From Agrobacterium cucumeris (lineage in GTDB: Bacteria; Pseudomonadota; Alphaproteobacteria; Rhizobiales; Rhizobiaceae), in the NCBI RefSeq assembly GCF_030036535.1, contig NZ_CP080388.1, positions 1,669,001 through 1,733,000 on the forward strand: 64,000 bases of DNA. Direction: 5' to 3'. Within the stretch, counting starts at the first letter, position 1, and the number at the start of each line of letters is the position of its first letter. This document shows positions 1 through 7,864 of the stretch, piece by piece. The position numbers and the translations under genes are program-made. The notes below the pieces were generated by a model. The model worked only from the letters and a program-made list of their open reading frames with translations. It had not been told where the DNA came from and ran no database searches.

Positions 1-143
1 GCAAGTGCGCGGGCCGTGCCCTCGTTCAGATCAACCAGCCCGGCGATCCTGATCGCGCCGGCGATCTCCGGCGTGGATTGAATGGCGCGCAGCCAGCCTT
101 TGGCCATGGCTCCGCACCCGCATAAAACGGCGTTGAATGTCAT
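1..143 (-). CDS. Gfo/Idh/MocA-family oxidoreductase, N-terminal fragment
   Basis: Only the first 47 codons lie in the window; the gene runs off the left edge. The ATG is the complement of 141-143 with a GGGAGATGAG ribosome-binding stretch just before it. The translation opens with a Rossmann dinucleotide-binding start (LCGCGAMAKGWLRAI) followed by a beta strand ending in GLVDLN, the acidic end expected for an NAD(P)-binding fold. This pattern is typical of Gfo/Idh/MocA sugar or polyol dehydrogenases. It is divergent from the LacI regulator at 284 with a LacI-type operator between them, so it is probably the first gene of the regulated operon. Substrate cannot be told from this fragment. Confidence 0.75.
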   Translation of the reverse strand, partial: MTFNAVLCGCGAMAKGWLRAIQSTPEIAGAIRIAGLVDLNEGTARAL

Positions 144-188
144 CTCATCTCCCCGGACTCTTTCGCAAACTCCTCTTTGCGCAAAGCG

Positions 189-204
189 TCGTAAACGTTT
201 ACGA
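189..204. promoter_or_regulatory. LacI-family operator palindrome
   Basis: TCGTAAACGTTTACGA is a perfect 16-bp palindrome with the central CG step and flanking AAAC/GTTT seen in many LacI/GalR operators. It lies between the divergent oxidoreductase (start 143) and the LacI regulator (start 284). It is therefore well placed to repress the oxidoreductase operon and possibly the regulator itself. Binding is inferred. Confidence 0.75.
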
Positions 205-283
205 GACTATGACGATGATGTTAGATATGTCAAGACCGTAAAAGGGGCGCGTTGATTGCGCATCCGGTTTGGGAGGGGAATGC

Positions 284-1312
284 ATGAAAGGAATCCGTCA
301 GCTTGCCGATTATCTGGAGATATCGATAGGCACCGTTTCCCGTGCCCTCAACGGCAAGCCCGATGTGAACGAGGAAACGCGCCGTCGCGTTCTGGAAGCG
401 GCGGAAAAGCTTGGTTATGTCGCCAATCAATCGGGGCGCAGCCTGCGGCAAGGCACCACCAATGTCATCGGCCTGATGACCGGCAGCGACGCGCAGACGG
501 TAGAGAATTCCGATAACTTCTTCATGGGCGTGACGGATGGCCTGCAAAGCGTGTTTTCAGGCCACAATCTCGATCTGATCGTTCTTCCCTGTCCGGGGGA
601 GGAAGATCCGGACGAATATCTAAAGCGCATGGTGGCGCGCCGCATGGTTGACGCGATGATCATTTCCTCGACCCGTCGGATCGACAAGCGTGTTGATTTC
701 CTGAAACAGACCCGTCTGCCTTTTGTGGCGCTCGGCCGCACCTCGTCCAGCACGGACCATGCCTGGATCGATCTCGATTTCGAAGGCGTGGCGAAAAGCG
801 CCGTCAACCGGTTGGTGGCCGCAGGTCATCGTACCATCGCTGTGGCGGCAGCCGATAACGACATCAATCTCGGTTATGTCTTTCTGGAGGCCTATAAACG
901 CGCCCTCGAGGAAAACGGCATAACATACGATCCGTCTCTGGTTATCCGGACAAAATCGAGCGAGCAGGGCGGATATCATGCCGCCAGTGAGTGGCTGCAG
1001 ATGCGACCGCGGCCGACAGCCATCGTGCTGATCTATGAGTTGATGGCGGTTGGTCTTTATCGGCGGCTTGCCGAAGTCGGTCTCAAACCGGGGCGCGATC
1101 TCGCCGTCATCGGTTTTCGCGATGGTCCGCGCGGCCAGTTTCTCGAACCGCGCTTGACCAGTTTTCGCATGTCGCTGCATGATCTTGGCGTGACGGTCGC
1201 CCAGACGCTTTTATCGACCATGCCGGCCTTTGCGCCTTTCTATCCCGATCAGGCCCGCCATTGCATCTGGCCGATGCAGCTTGTGGCGGGAGAGAGTGAT
1301 CTTGCACCTTAG
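284..1312 (+). CDS. LacI-family transcriptional regulator
   Basis: Sugar-responsive repressor. The protein (342 aa from ATG 284) starts with a LacI helix-turn-helix (IRQLADYLEISIGTVSRALN, about residues 3-22) and hinge. A periplasmic-binding-protein-like effector domain follows. An in-frame TTG at 269 would add five residues, but a strong GGGAGGGGAA ribosome-binding stretch at 271-280 sits inside that extension, so 284 is the better start. It is divergent from a Gfo/Idh/MocA gene and separated from it by a perfect operator palindrome. That points to local control of a sugar or polyol catabolic operon lying mostly outside the window. The effector is unknown. Confidence 0.9.
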   Translation: MKGIRQLADYLEISIGTVSRALNGKPDVNEETRRRVLEAAEKLGYVANQSGRSLRQGTTNVIGLMTGSDAQTVENSDNFFMGVTDGLQSVFSGHNLDLIVLPCPGEEDPDEYLKRMVARRMVDAMIISSTRRIDKRVDFLKQTRLPFVALGRTSSSTDHAWIDLDFEGVAKSAVNRLVAAGHRTIAVAAADNDINLGYVFLEAYKRALEENGITYDPSLVIRTKSSEQGGYHAASEWLQMRPRPTAIVLIYELMAVGLYRRLAEVGLKPGRDLAVIGFRDGPRGQFLEPRLTSFRMSLHDLGVTVAQTLLSTMPAFAPFYPDQARHCIWPMQLVAGESDLAP

Positions 1313-1323
1313 GTGCTAGCACC
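1304..1323. repeat. two overlapping palindromes at the lacI stop codon
   Basis: GCACCT-T-AGGTGC (1304-1316) overlaps GGTGCTAGCACC (1312-1323). The stop codon of the LacI gene (1310-1312) lies inside the first one. The two stems are mutually exclusive as RNA hairpins. There is no T-run after them, so a classical terminator is not supported. A weak stop for the convergent genes is possible. Confidence 0.35.
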
Positions 1324-1368
1324 CGGGCATCAGGGCGATAGCATCGGTAGCGGCGGCTCGCCTCCATG

Positions 1369-2247
1369 TCAGAGTTTGTAGTCTTGAATGCTCACGACGC
1401 CGAACGGATTAAATTTGTAACTATCGTCCTCATACCGCATGTCATTGGACAGGGTGGCATGATGAGCCGTTACTGTCGTTTCCACACCATTGCGCGCCAT
1501 CTGATCGGCAATATCGTCCATCAGCGCGGCGATCTTCAATTGCTCCGGATTGGTTGACGGCAGGTTTTCGTCTTTCCGGATGAAGCCCACCTCGATATCA
1601 GGCAGCCCGACCAGATGAAATCCGACGCTTGCCATGCCGTTGGCATCGTCGCCGATCGGTCGGCGTGCAAAAGCGAGACGGCAGGTTCTGGCGAGCGCCA
1701 GCAGATCACCTGACGCGGCGTCGCTGCGCGACTGCTCGAAAAGCTCTTTCCAGCGCCGTGCTCCATGCGCGACGCCTGCGCTTTCGCCTTTGACGGCGAT
1801 GGCACCGTGGTCAAGCATATGTTGCACGAACTGCAGGGCCGTGGCCGATGTCGTGACCGCATTTTCCGCGTCCATCGACGGGCCAAGCACATAAAGAACC
1901 GAGCCGTGTCCAGCGACCGCCTCTTCGTCGGCCTCTTGATAGGTGTCCGGGTCAACTCGGTCCCAGCAGACATTGAAGGATCGCTCCATCCGGTCGTCCG
2001 GTTCATCCTGCGAATATTCCTCATCGATACTGAAATCGCCAGCAAATGTGTCGACTGCGGTGCGAGCGCTTTGTTGGAGCGCTGCCAGACCCTTTTCTGT
2101 TCCGAGGAAACACAGAACATGCCGGGGTTTATATTCGGACCGGGATTCGGCAAAGGCCGATGATTTGCTTGCTGCTTTGCCGAGGGATGGCGCGCCCAGA
2201 ACAAGGCTGCCCAAAAAAGCGAGAACACCGCGACGCCCTGAATTCAT
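1369..2247 (-). CDS. exported protein of unknown function
   Basis: I do not recognise the family. The 292-aa product starts at ATG 2247 behind a GGGGGAAG ribosome-binding stretch. It has an Arg-Arg pair and hydrophobic core (RRGVLAFLGSLVLGAPSLGKAA, about residues 5-26) resembling a Tat or Sec signal peptide, so it is probably periplasmic. The mature part is acidic, mixed alpha/beta, with no metal-binding cysteine cluster and no clear catalytic motif. It is convergent with the upstream LacI gene and followed (in the + direction) by the SDR gene. No operon partners are evident. Confidence 0.7.
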   Translation of the reverse strand: MNSGRRGVLAFLGSLVLGAPSLGKAASKSSAFAESRSEYKPRHVLCFLGTEKGLAALQQSARTAVDTFAGDFSIDEEYSQDEPDDRMERSFNVCWDRVDPDTYQEADEEAVAGHGSVLYVLGPSMDAENAVTTSATALQFVQHMLDHGAIAVKGESAGVAHGARRWKELFEQSRSDAASGDLLALARTCRLAFARRPIGDDANGMASVGFHLVGLPDIEVGFIRKDENLPSTNPEQLKIAALMDDIADQMARNGVETTVTAHHATLSNDMRYEDDSYKFNPFGVVSIQDYKL

Positions 2248-2368
2248 CCGCTTCCCCCAAATGGCTCCGTCAACAGGATGGGGGAGTTTTATATCGGTAT
2301 ATTCATGCAGACCATATGACAGGCGTCTTTTTATGGTTCCTCAGCCGTCGAAATTGATCATACCCGCC

Positions 2369-2407
2369 AAAAGAAAGGTGGCGAAAACGCCTGCGCGCTT
2401 CGCCACC
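2369..2407 (-). terminator. Rho-independent terminator of the SDR gene
   Basis: GGTGGCGAA (2377-2385) and TTCGCCACC (2399-2407) form a perfect 9-bp stem. Read on the minus strand, downstream of the SDR stop (2434), the stem is followed at once by TTTCTTTT. Stem plus T tract fits an intrinsic terminator. The 13-nt loop is somewhat long. Confidence 0.65.
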
Positions 2408-2433
2408 ACAACATCGAAGAAGACCGACCGGGG

Positions 2434-3207
2434 TTATTTGGTGGTGTAACCGCCATTGACCAGAACGGTCTGCCCCGTCATCCACCAGCCGTCGGTAACG
2501 AGAAAGCGGATATAGGGAACGATGTCCTCGATATCGGTAAGGCCGGTCTTCGAGAAGCCGGAGAGGGCCGCTGCGCTCTTGTGATAGGCCTGTGCTTCCG
2601 GCGTCTCCTGACCGTAGAAAAACGGCGTGTCCATTGGTCCGGGGCCGATCGCCGTCACCGAGATGCCACGTTCGCCGAATTCCTTGGCGGCGGCGCGGGT
2701 GAAGTGCTCCACCGGTGCCTTGGTGCCGGCATAGCTGGCGTAAAACGGCGTGAATGCTCCAAGCAGGGAGGTAACGAGGGTGCAGATCTTGCCATTGTCA
2801 TTGACGTGGCGGCCGGCCTGCTGGAGGAAAAAGAAGGCGGACTTGGCGTTGACGGCGGTCATCTCGTCATATTCGGCTTCCGATGTTTCAAGGATCGGTT
2901 TCTTCAGCACCTTGCCGACCGTGTTGATGGCGATATCCGGCCGGCCGATGGCGGCGACGGCATCGGCAAACAGTTTTTCGACCGCGCCAGCTGTGGTCAG
3001 ATCGGCCTGAAGGGCAACGGCCTCCGCGCCGGCTGCCTTCACGGCCGCCACGGTTGCCTCGGCATCGGCCTTTGTGGCGGGGCTGTTATAGTGGATGGCG
3101 ATTGCGCCTGCGCCCTGGCTGGCAAAATCGCGTGCGATCAGCCCGCCGAGGTTTTTCGCGCCGCCGGCGATGATGACTGTTTTACCTTTGATGGAATGAT
3201 CGGTCAT
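2434..3207 (-). CDS. short-chain dehydrogenase/reductase (SDR)
   Basis: NAD(P)-dependent oxidoreductase of the classical SDR type, 257 aa, the usual length. The N-terminal nucleotide-binding turn is the variant GGAKNLGG (about residues 15-22). The catalytic Ser is in LVTSLLGAF and the Tyr-x3-Lys pair in SYAGTK; a PGPMDTPFF stretch follows the last Rossmann strand. Substrate is not evident. ATG 3207 is preceded by GGAGG. The gene is divergent from a LysR regulator, with a palindrome between them, a layout typical of LysR-regulated quinone or aldehyde SDR genes. A terminator follows it at 2369-2407. Confidence 0.88.
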   Translation of the reverse strand: MTDHSIKGKTVIIAGGAKNLGGLIARDFASQGAGAIAIHYNSPATKADAEATVAAVKAAGAEAVALQADLTTAGAVEKLFADAVAAIGRPDIAINTVGKVLKKPILETSEAEYDEMTAVNAKSAFFFLQQAGRHVNDNGKICTLVTSLLGAFTPFYASYAGTKAPVEHFTRAAAKEFGERGISVTAIGPGPMDTPFFYGQETPEAQAYHKSAAALSGFSKTGLTDIEDIVPYIRFLVTDGWWMTGQTVLVNGGYTTK

Positions 3208-3298
3208 GGGGTTGGCCTCCTTTGCCGGTACGCAGCGATGACTGCCACGCTTTCATGTCGCAAGGATATCGTCTAGAATTGCGTGATAAAGGCCGCCA

Positions 3299-3319
3299 TT
3301 CTGACATGACTTGTCAGAA
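3299..3319. promoter_or_regulatory. 21-bp palindrome, probable LysR operator
   Basis: TTCTGACA-TGACT-TGTCAGAA has perfect 8-bp arms and a 5-bp centre. It lies in the SDR/LysR divergent intergenic region, 25 bp before the proposed LysR start and 92 bp before the SDR start. The T-N11-A spacing typical of LysR recognition sites can be read within it. Binding is inferred. Confidence 0.65.
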
Positions 3320-3343
3320 AATCCGCACAGTGAGGGATGTCCG

Positions 3344-4243
3344 TTGGATCGCATCGACCTGTTCCGTATCTTCGCGCGCGTCGTAGACTGCGCGAGTTTC
3401 ACGCGGGCCGCCGATACGCTTGGCATTCCGCGCTCCTCGGTTTCGGCGGCGGTGCAGGAGCTGGAGGCACGCGTCGGCGCCCGCCTGCTCAACCGCACCA
3501 CGCGCAAGGTTTCTCCGACCGAGGATGGGTCGGCTTTTTACGAACGGTGCCAGCGGCTGATCGCCGATGTTGAAGATGCGGAAAACCTGTTCCGGCAAAG
3601 CGCGGCGCAACCCTCGGGGCGGCTGCGGATCGATGTGCCGGGCCGGATCGGTCGTCTTGTCATCGCACCCGCCCTCCCGGAATTCCTCGATCTTTACCCG
3701 CAGATCGACATCAGCCTCGGCGTGACGGACCGGGCCGTTGATCTGGTGGAGGACAATATCGATTGTGTGCTGCGCGTTGGTCCGCTCAGCGATTCCGGTC
3801 TCATCGCAAGGCCGATCGGCAAGCTGCCGCTGATCAATGTCGCCAGTCCCGCCTATCTGGAGCGTCACGGCACGCCGCAGCTTCCCCATGATCTTTCCCG
3901 CCACTGGGCCATCAATTATGCGTCGCCCTCCAGCGGGCGCGTGGAAAACTGGGAATGGCTCGAAGGCGAGGCGCTGCATTCGGTTTCCATGCGCGGCCGC
4001 GTCACTGTCAACAATGCCGAGGCCTACATCGCCTGCTGTCTGGCCGGTCTCGGTTTGATCCAGATACCCGCTTATGATGTCGGGCCGCACATCGAGAGTG
4101 GTGAACTTGTTGAGGTCATGCCCGCCCATCGGGCTGAACCGATGCCGATGACGCTGCTTTATGCGCATCGCCGGCATCTGTCGCGGCGATTGCAGGTTTT
4201 TGCGGACTGGCTGGAGGCTCTGTTGCGGCAACGGCTTCTTTAG
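3344..4243 (+). CDS. LysR-family transcriptional regulator
   Basis: About 299 aa, normal for LysR. The winged helix-turn-helix lies at roughly residues 3-60 (LFRIFARVVDCASFTRAADTLGI... SSVSAAVQELEARVG), followed by a periplasmic-binding-like effector domain. I prefer the TTG at 3344, which gives the family-typical start LDRIDLFRIF with a GAGGGA ribosome site 8 bases upstream. An in-frame TTG at 3311 sits inside the operator palindrome and is less likely. It probably controls the divergent SDR gene and itself. Effector unknown. Confidence 0.88.
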   Translation: MDRIDLFRIFARVVDCASFTRAADTLGIPRSSVSAAVQELEARVGARLLNRTTRKVSPTEDGSAFYERCQRLIADVEDAENLFRQSAAQPSGRLRIDVPGRIGRLVIAPALPEFLDLYPQIDISLGVTDRAVDLVEDNIDCVLRVGPLSDSGLIARPIGKLPLINVASPAYLERHGTPQLPHDLSRHWAINYASPSSGRVENWEWLEGEALHSVSMRGRVTVNNAEAYIACCLAGLGLIQIPAYDVGPHIESGELVEVMPAHRAEPMPMTLLYAHRRHLSRRLQVFADWLEALLRQRLL

Positions 4244-4338
4244 GTCCCGGCGCTGGCCAAATCCGCCCCCGCCGTCCTCGCAACAGGCTTGCTACCCAGA
4301 GCGGTCGCAACCGGCCTTGCCTCAAGGTTGACGCATGG

Positions 4339-5340
4339 TCAGATGTAATGCAGCTGACGTTCGGCGACGGTGAGGGTGACGTGCTGGCCGGGCGGCGGGT
4401 AAAGCGCATCCTGCGCGCTTGCATGTTCGACCTTGAGTGCCACGCCGGCCGCATCCAACTGGTAACGGACTGTGGGGCCGACGATGCTGATGTCTTTCAC
4501 CTCGGCAGTAAAGGCCACGCCAGTTCCGTCCGGCGCGTTGCCGATCGTGAAGGCGTGTGGCGGGATGATGCAGGTCCGCTCGAAGCGGTTGCCGGTGATG
4601 CGTGACATGTCTTCGGCGGTGATGATGTTGGCGTCACCGATGAAACCGGCGACGAACAGGTCGGCCGGCCGGTAATAAAGCTCCTGCGGCGATGCGGTCT
4701 GGGCGATGCGGCCGGCATTCATCACCGATATGCGGTCGCCCAGCGACAGGGCCTCGTCCTGGTCATGGGTGACGAGGATGCTGGTGAGGCCGCTTTCGCG
4801 CTGAATGCGTTTCAACTCGTCACGCAGGCGCTTGCGAATCTGGGCATCGAGTGCGGAAAGCGGTTCGTCCAGCAGAAGCAGCTTGGGTTCGAGCACCAGC
4901 GCACGGGCAAGCGCCACGCGCTGTTTCTGGCCGCCGGAGAGTTGGTGCGGCCGCCGGTCGGCGCGATCGCTGAGGGAAACGGTTTCCAGCGCGGCGGAGA
5001 CTTTGTCGTCGATGGTCTTTTTTGCTAGCCGGCGCTGTTCCAGACCAAAAGCGAGGTTCTGCCGCACCGTCATATTGGGAAAAAGCGCATAATGCTGGAA
5101 CACCATGCCGATGCCGCGATCCTTCGGCGGCAGGGTGTCGATGCGCCGGCCGTCCAGCGTGATCGATCCGGACGAAGGCGAAACGAGGCCGGCGATGGAC
5201 CGCAGCAATGTCGTCTTGCCGCAGCCGGAAGGCCCCAGCAGCACATGCATTTCACCCGTGTCGATGCCAAGCTCGATAGCGTCGAGAACGGTAGCGTTGC
5301 CATAAATGGCGCTGATATTATGGATCGCGAGATGGGTCAT
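4339..5340 (-). CDS. ABC transporter ATP-binding protein (PotA-like, TOBE domain)
   Basis: Cytoplasmic ATPase of an importer, 333 aa. Walker A is GPSGCGKTT (about residues 37-45), the signature is LSGGQKQRVALARAL, and Walker B is LLLLDEPLSALD followed by the switch His in LVTHDQDEA. The C-terminal ~100 residues match a TOBE-type extension found in spermidine/iron/phosphonate importers. It is the last gene of the operon 8908-4339, and its start overlaps the permease stop by 4 bases (ATGA), so it is translationally coupled. The operon includes a phosphatase-family gene and faces a UTRA-type GntR regulator, which suggests a phosphonate or phosphate-ester substrate. Confidence 0.9.
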   Translation of the reverse strand: MTHLAIHNISAIYGNATVLDAIELGIDTGEMHVLLGPSGCGKTTLLRSIAGLVSPSSGSITLDGRRIDTLPPKDRGIGMVFQHYALFPNMTVRQNLAFGLEQRRLAKKTIDDKVSAALETVSLSDRADRRPHQLSGGQKQRVALARALVLEPKLLLLDEPLSALDAQIRKRLRDELKRIQRESGLTSILVTHDQDEALSLGDRISVMNAGRIAQTASPQELYYRPADLFVAGFIGDANIITAEDMSRITGNRFERTCIIPPHAFTIGNAPDGTGVAFTAEVKDISIVGPTVRYQLDAAGVALKVEHASAQDALYPPPGQHVTLTVAERQLHYI

Positions 5341-6131
5341 GATGCACGCTCCGTTTCCCGGACCATCCGAAAGACGATCAGGGTAAAGGCAAGGATGAGC
5401 AGGAAATAGAGAATGACGATGACGCTGGTGATGCGGCCGCTGAGGCTGCGCTGGGCGAACATGTACATTTGCAGCGTTTCGAAATTGCCGCCGACCAGCA
5501 TCTTGGCGTAGACGAATTCGCTGAACAGCGTCGCGAAATTCAGCACGATGGCAACCGCGATGGACGGCAGGATGCTGGGCAGGACGACGCGTCGCAGAAT
5601 GGCGAGGTCGCTCGCGCCGATCAGCCGGCCGGCATCCAGAAGCTCGTTGATGTCGAGGTTGCGCAGGCCGTTCTTCACGGCGATGTAGAACATCGAAAAG
5701 CAGAGCGGCACATAGGTCAACACCAGTACCAGCGGTGAGCCGCCGATCTGCAGCGGTGGGGCGGAAAATATCCTGAGATAACCGACCACGAGAATGATGC
5801 CGGGTGCGGCATAGGGCAAGATCACCAGCCGGGCGAACCAGCGGTCAAGTGAAGGCCAGTAGATATGGGCGGAGACGACGGCAGGTACGATGATCAGGGT
5901 CGCGATCGTCAGGGCGGTTGCGGCAACCAGTGTGGAGCGCAGCAATGCCGCATGGAAACGCGGGTCCGACAGGATGGTGACGAAATTATCCGCCGTCAGC
6001 CCGGCCGGCAGCAGGGTTCCCGACCAGTCGGTCGCCACCGCATTCAACATCGTCGCCAGCAGCGGCGATATCATGATGAGCGCCATCAGCCACAGAAACA
6101 GGCTTGTGCCTTTGAAACCCTGCTGCGTCAT
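5337..6131 (-). CDS. ABC transporter permease (second of pair)
   Basis: Inner-membrane permease of 264 aa with several hydrophobic segments (SLFLWLMALIMISPLLATML near the N terminus). It carries the cytoplasmic EAA-like loop around LDINELLDAGRLIGASDLAIL that docks with the ATPase. The preferred ATG is 6131, which overlaps the previous permease stop by ATGA. A longer reading from 6197 would lie inside the upstream gene and adds only polar residues. Family: binding-protein-dependent permease component, PotC/ThiP-like. Confidence 0.88.
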   Translation of the reverse strand: MTQQGFKGTSLFLWLMALIMISPLLATMLNAVATDWSGTLLPAGLTADNFVTILSDPRFHAALLRSTLVAATALTIATLIIVPAVVSAHIYWPSLDRWFARLVILPYAAPGIILVVGYLRIFSAPPLQIGGSPLVLVLTYVPLCFSMFYIAVKNGLRNLDINELLDAGRLIGASDLAILRRVVLPSILPSIAVAIVLNFATLFSEFVYAKMLVGGNFETLQMYMFAQRSLSGRITSVIVILYFLLILAFTLIVFRMVRETERAS

Positions 6132-6952
6132 CGGCGCTTTTCTCCCGCCAATATCTGGCTTGCGGTTATGGGCACGAGCAACACGAGCAGCAGGCATATG
6201 GCGATGGCATTGGCGAGATTGGGATCGGAGAAAATATCGCCGGATACCAGTTCGCTGATGCGGATGGTGACGACATTGATGCTTGTGCCGGTCAGAGCGA
6301 AGGTCGTCGCGAAAGTGCCCATGGCATTGGCAAAGAGCAAAATGGCGATTGCCAGCAACTGCCGCGCGACGGTGGGCAGGCCGACCCTCAACCAGAAACG
6401 CAGCTTGCCGACGCCGATCAGCGCCGCCGCCTCTTCGATATCCTGACCGACGGCAGCGAGCGCCGGCGTGATCAGCAGTGTGGCCAACGCCACCTGAAAG
6501 TAACAGTAAGCGATGATGAGCCCGGTAAAGGAATAGACGTTAAAATCGTCTATCAGCCCCAGTTCCTTCAGCAAAAGCGTGAACATGCCGTTCAGCCCGA
6601 AGAGGAAAATCAGCGCCATGGCGAGCGGTACACCGGCGAAGTTGGCGCCAATATTGGCGAAGGCCATGACGATGCGGCGGGTGCCGCCAGACCTTGCCCG
6701 CAGCGCCACTGCGACCAGAAAACCGAAAACGAGACCCGTTCCTGTGCTGATGAGCGAAATGATCGTCGTGGTCGCGAATGACTGAAGATAAAAGGCATCC
6801 GTGAGAATGGTGCGGTAATTGGTAAGCGACAGCGCACCGCCGGCGAAAAAGCTGTCAGTGATGACACTCGCCAGCGGCCAGAGGACAAGAATGGCGATCA
6901 CGCCGAGAAACGGCGCTGCCAGCAGCCGCATTTTGCGGTTCTGCACACTCAT
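6128..6952 (-). CDS. ABC transporter permease (first of pair)
   Basis: Inner-membrane permease, 274 aa, with hydrophobic helices from residue 10 on (LLAAPFLGVIAILVLWPLA) and an EAA-like loop (GQDIEEAAALIGVGKLRFWLRVGLP). The start at 6952 overlaps the stop of the phosphatase-family gene by four bases, and its own stop overlaps the next permease. These overlaps tie phosphatase, two permeases and ATPase into one translational unit. PotB-like subclass. Confidence 0.88.
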   Translation of the reverse strand: MSVQNRKMRLLAAPFLGVIAILVLWPLASVITDSFFAGGALSLTNYRTILTDAFYLQSFATTTIISLISTGTGLVFGFLVAVALRARSGGTRRIVMAFANIGANFAGVPLAMALIFLFGLNGMFTLLLKELGLIDDFNVYSFTGLIIAYCYFQVALATLLITPALAAVGQDIEEAAALIGVGKLRFWLRVGLPTVARQLLAIAILLFANAMGTFATTFALTGTSINVVTIRISELVSGDIFSDPNLANAIAICLLLVLLVPITASQILAGEKRR

Positions 6953-7755
6953 GCGGATAACAGTCCTTGCGGTACGGGCAGGCCATGATCGGCAATGGCG
7001 AGAAGCGTGCAGAGCAGTCCGGCAATATCCGTCTGTGCAAGCTTCGCATCCGCAGCCGGCGTAAAGGCCTCGCCGAATGTATAGAACGGTACCAGAGCCT
7101 CGGTCTCATGCGGCCCGCCGTGATTTCCGTCATCGCTCATGCCGTGATCGCTGGTGACGATGATGCTGTAACCCGCAGCGCGCCAGGCTGGCAGATACCG
7201 CGCCAGGAGATCGCCGGCATTACGGGCGGCGTTACGATATTCCCGCGAGCTGCCGCCATGCTTGTGGCCTTCATTGTCGATATTCATCGGGTGGATCAGC
7301 AGGAAATCCGGGCCATGTCGGCGCAGCAGAACATCCGCATCGGCAAAGACATGGTCGTCCGGATAATGATCGGCCCAATAAAACGAGCCATGATGAATGC
7401 CGCCATCGAAATTCTCGATATGGCGGAATTCCGGGGAGAAGGGCGCCTGATTATAAAGTTCGAAATACCAGTGATAGGCGGAGGCGGCGGTGGTGCGGCC
7501 GGCCGCGCTTGCCAGCGAGAAGACATTGGGAAAGCGGGAGCGGCGAACCACACCATTGCTGGTGACACCATGAACCACCGGCGGCAGTCCGGTCATCAGC
7601 GTTTCGTAAAGCGGTCGCGAAATCGACGGTAATTCGCTGCGTACGGCGTGGATACCGGCCTTTCCGGCCGTTACCAGCCCTTCCATATATCCGAGGCAAT
7701 CCCTTGCCGCCGCATATCTGAGGCCATCCAGCAGGATGAAGATCGTCTTGTGCAT
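6949..7755 (-). CDS. alkaline-phosphatase-superfamily phosphodiesterase/phosphohydrolase
   Basis: A 268-aa member of the nucleotide pyrophosphatase/alkaline phosphatase superfamily. The first metal-site motif ILLDGLRY is at the very N terminus (about residues 6-13); metal-ligand motifs such as VTSDHGMSDDGNHGG appear near residues 200-215. No signal peptide, so cytoplasmic. ATG 7755 is preferred over a longer TTG/GTG reading from 7797 because it gives the family-typical start. Its place between the binding protein and the permeases of one operon implies it acts on the imported compound, plausibly releasing phosphate from a phosphonate or phosphodiester. The precise substrate is inference. Confidence 0.8.
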   Translation of the reverse strand: MHKTIFILLDGLRYAAARDCLGYMEGLVTAGKAGIHAVRSELPSISRPLYETLMTGLPPVVHGVTSNGVVRRSRFPNVFSLASAAGRTTAASAYHWYFELYNQAPFSPEFRHIENFDGGIHHGSFYWADHYPDDHVFADADVLLRRHGPDFLLIHPMNIDNEGHKHGGSSREYRNAARNAGDLLARYLPAWRAAGYSIIVTSDHGMSDDGNHGGPHETEALVPFYTFGEAFTPAADAKLAQTDIAGLLCTLLAIADHGLPVPQGLLSA

Positions 7756-7811
7756 CGCTTTCGTCTCGTCTGTTTGTGGTTCGGTTTGCCCGAGCACTTT
7801 TTAGCACGTTC

Positions 7812-7830
7812 CGCGGGCTCGTTGCCCGCG
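7812..7830 (-). repeat. intercistronic stem-loop after the binding-protein gene
   Basis: CGCGGGC-TCGTT-GCCCGCG gives a 7-bp all-GC stem with a 5-nt loop between the binding-protein stop (7865) and the phosphatase start (7755). No T tract follows, so it more likely protects or partly separates the abundant binding-protein mRNA from the downstream genes. Confidence 0.5.
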
Positions 7831-7864
7831 AAACAGTCGTTCGGTTTTCAGGGCGTTTGCCGGA

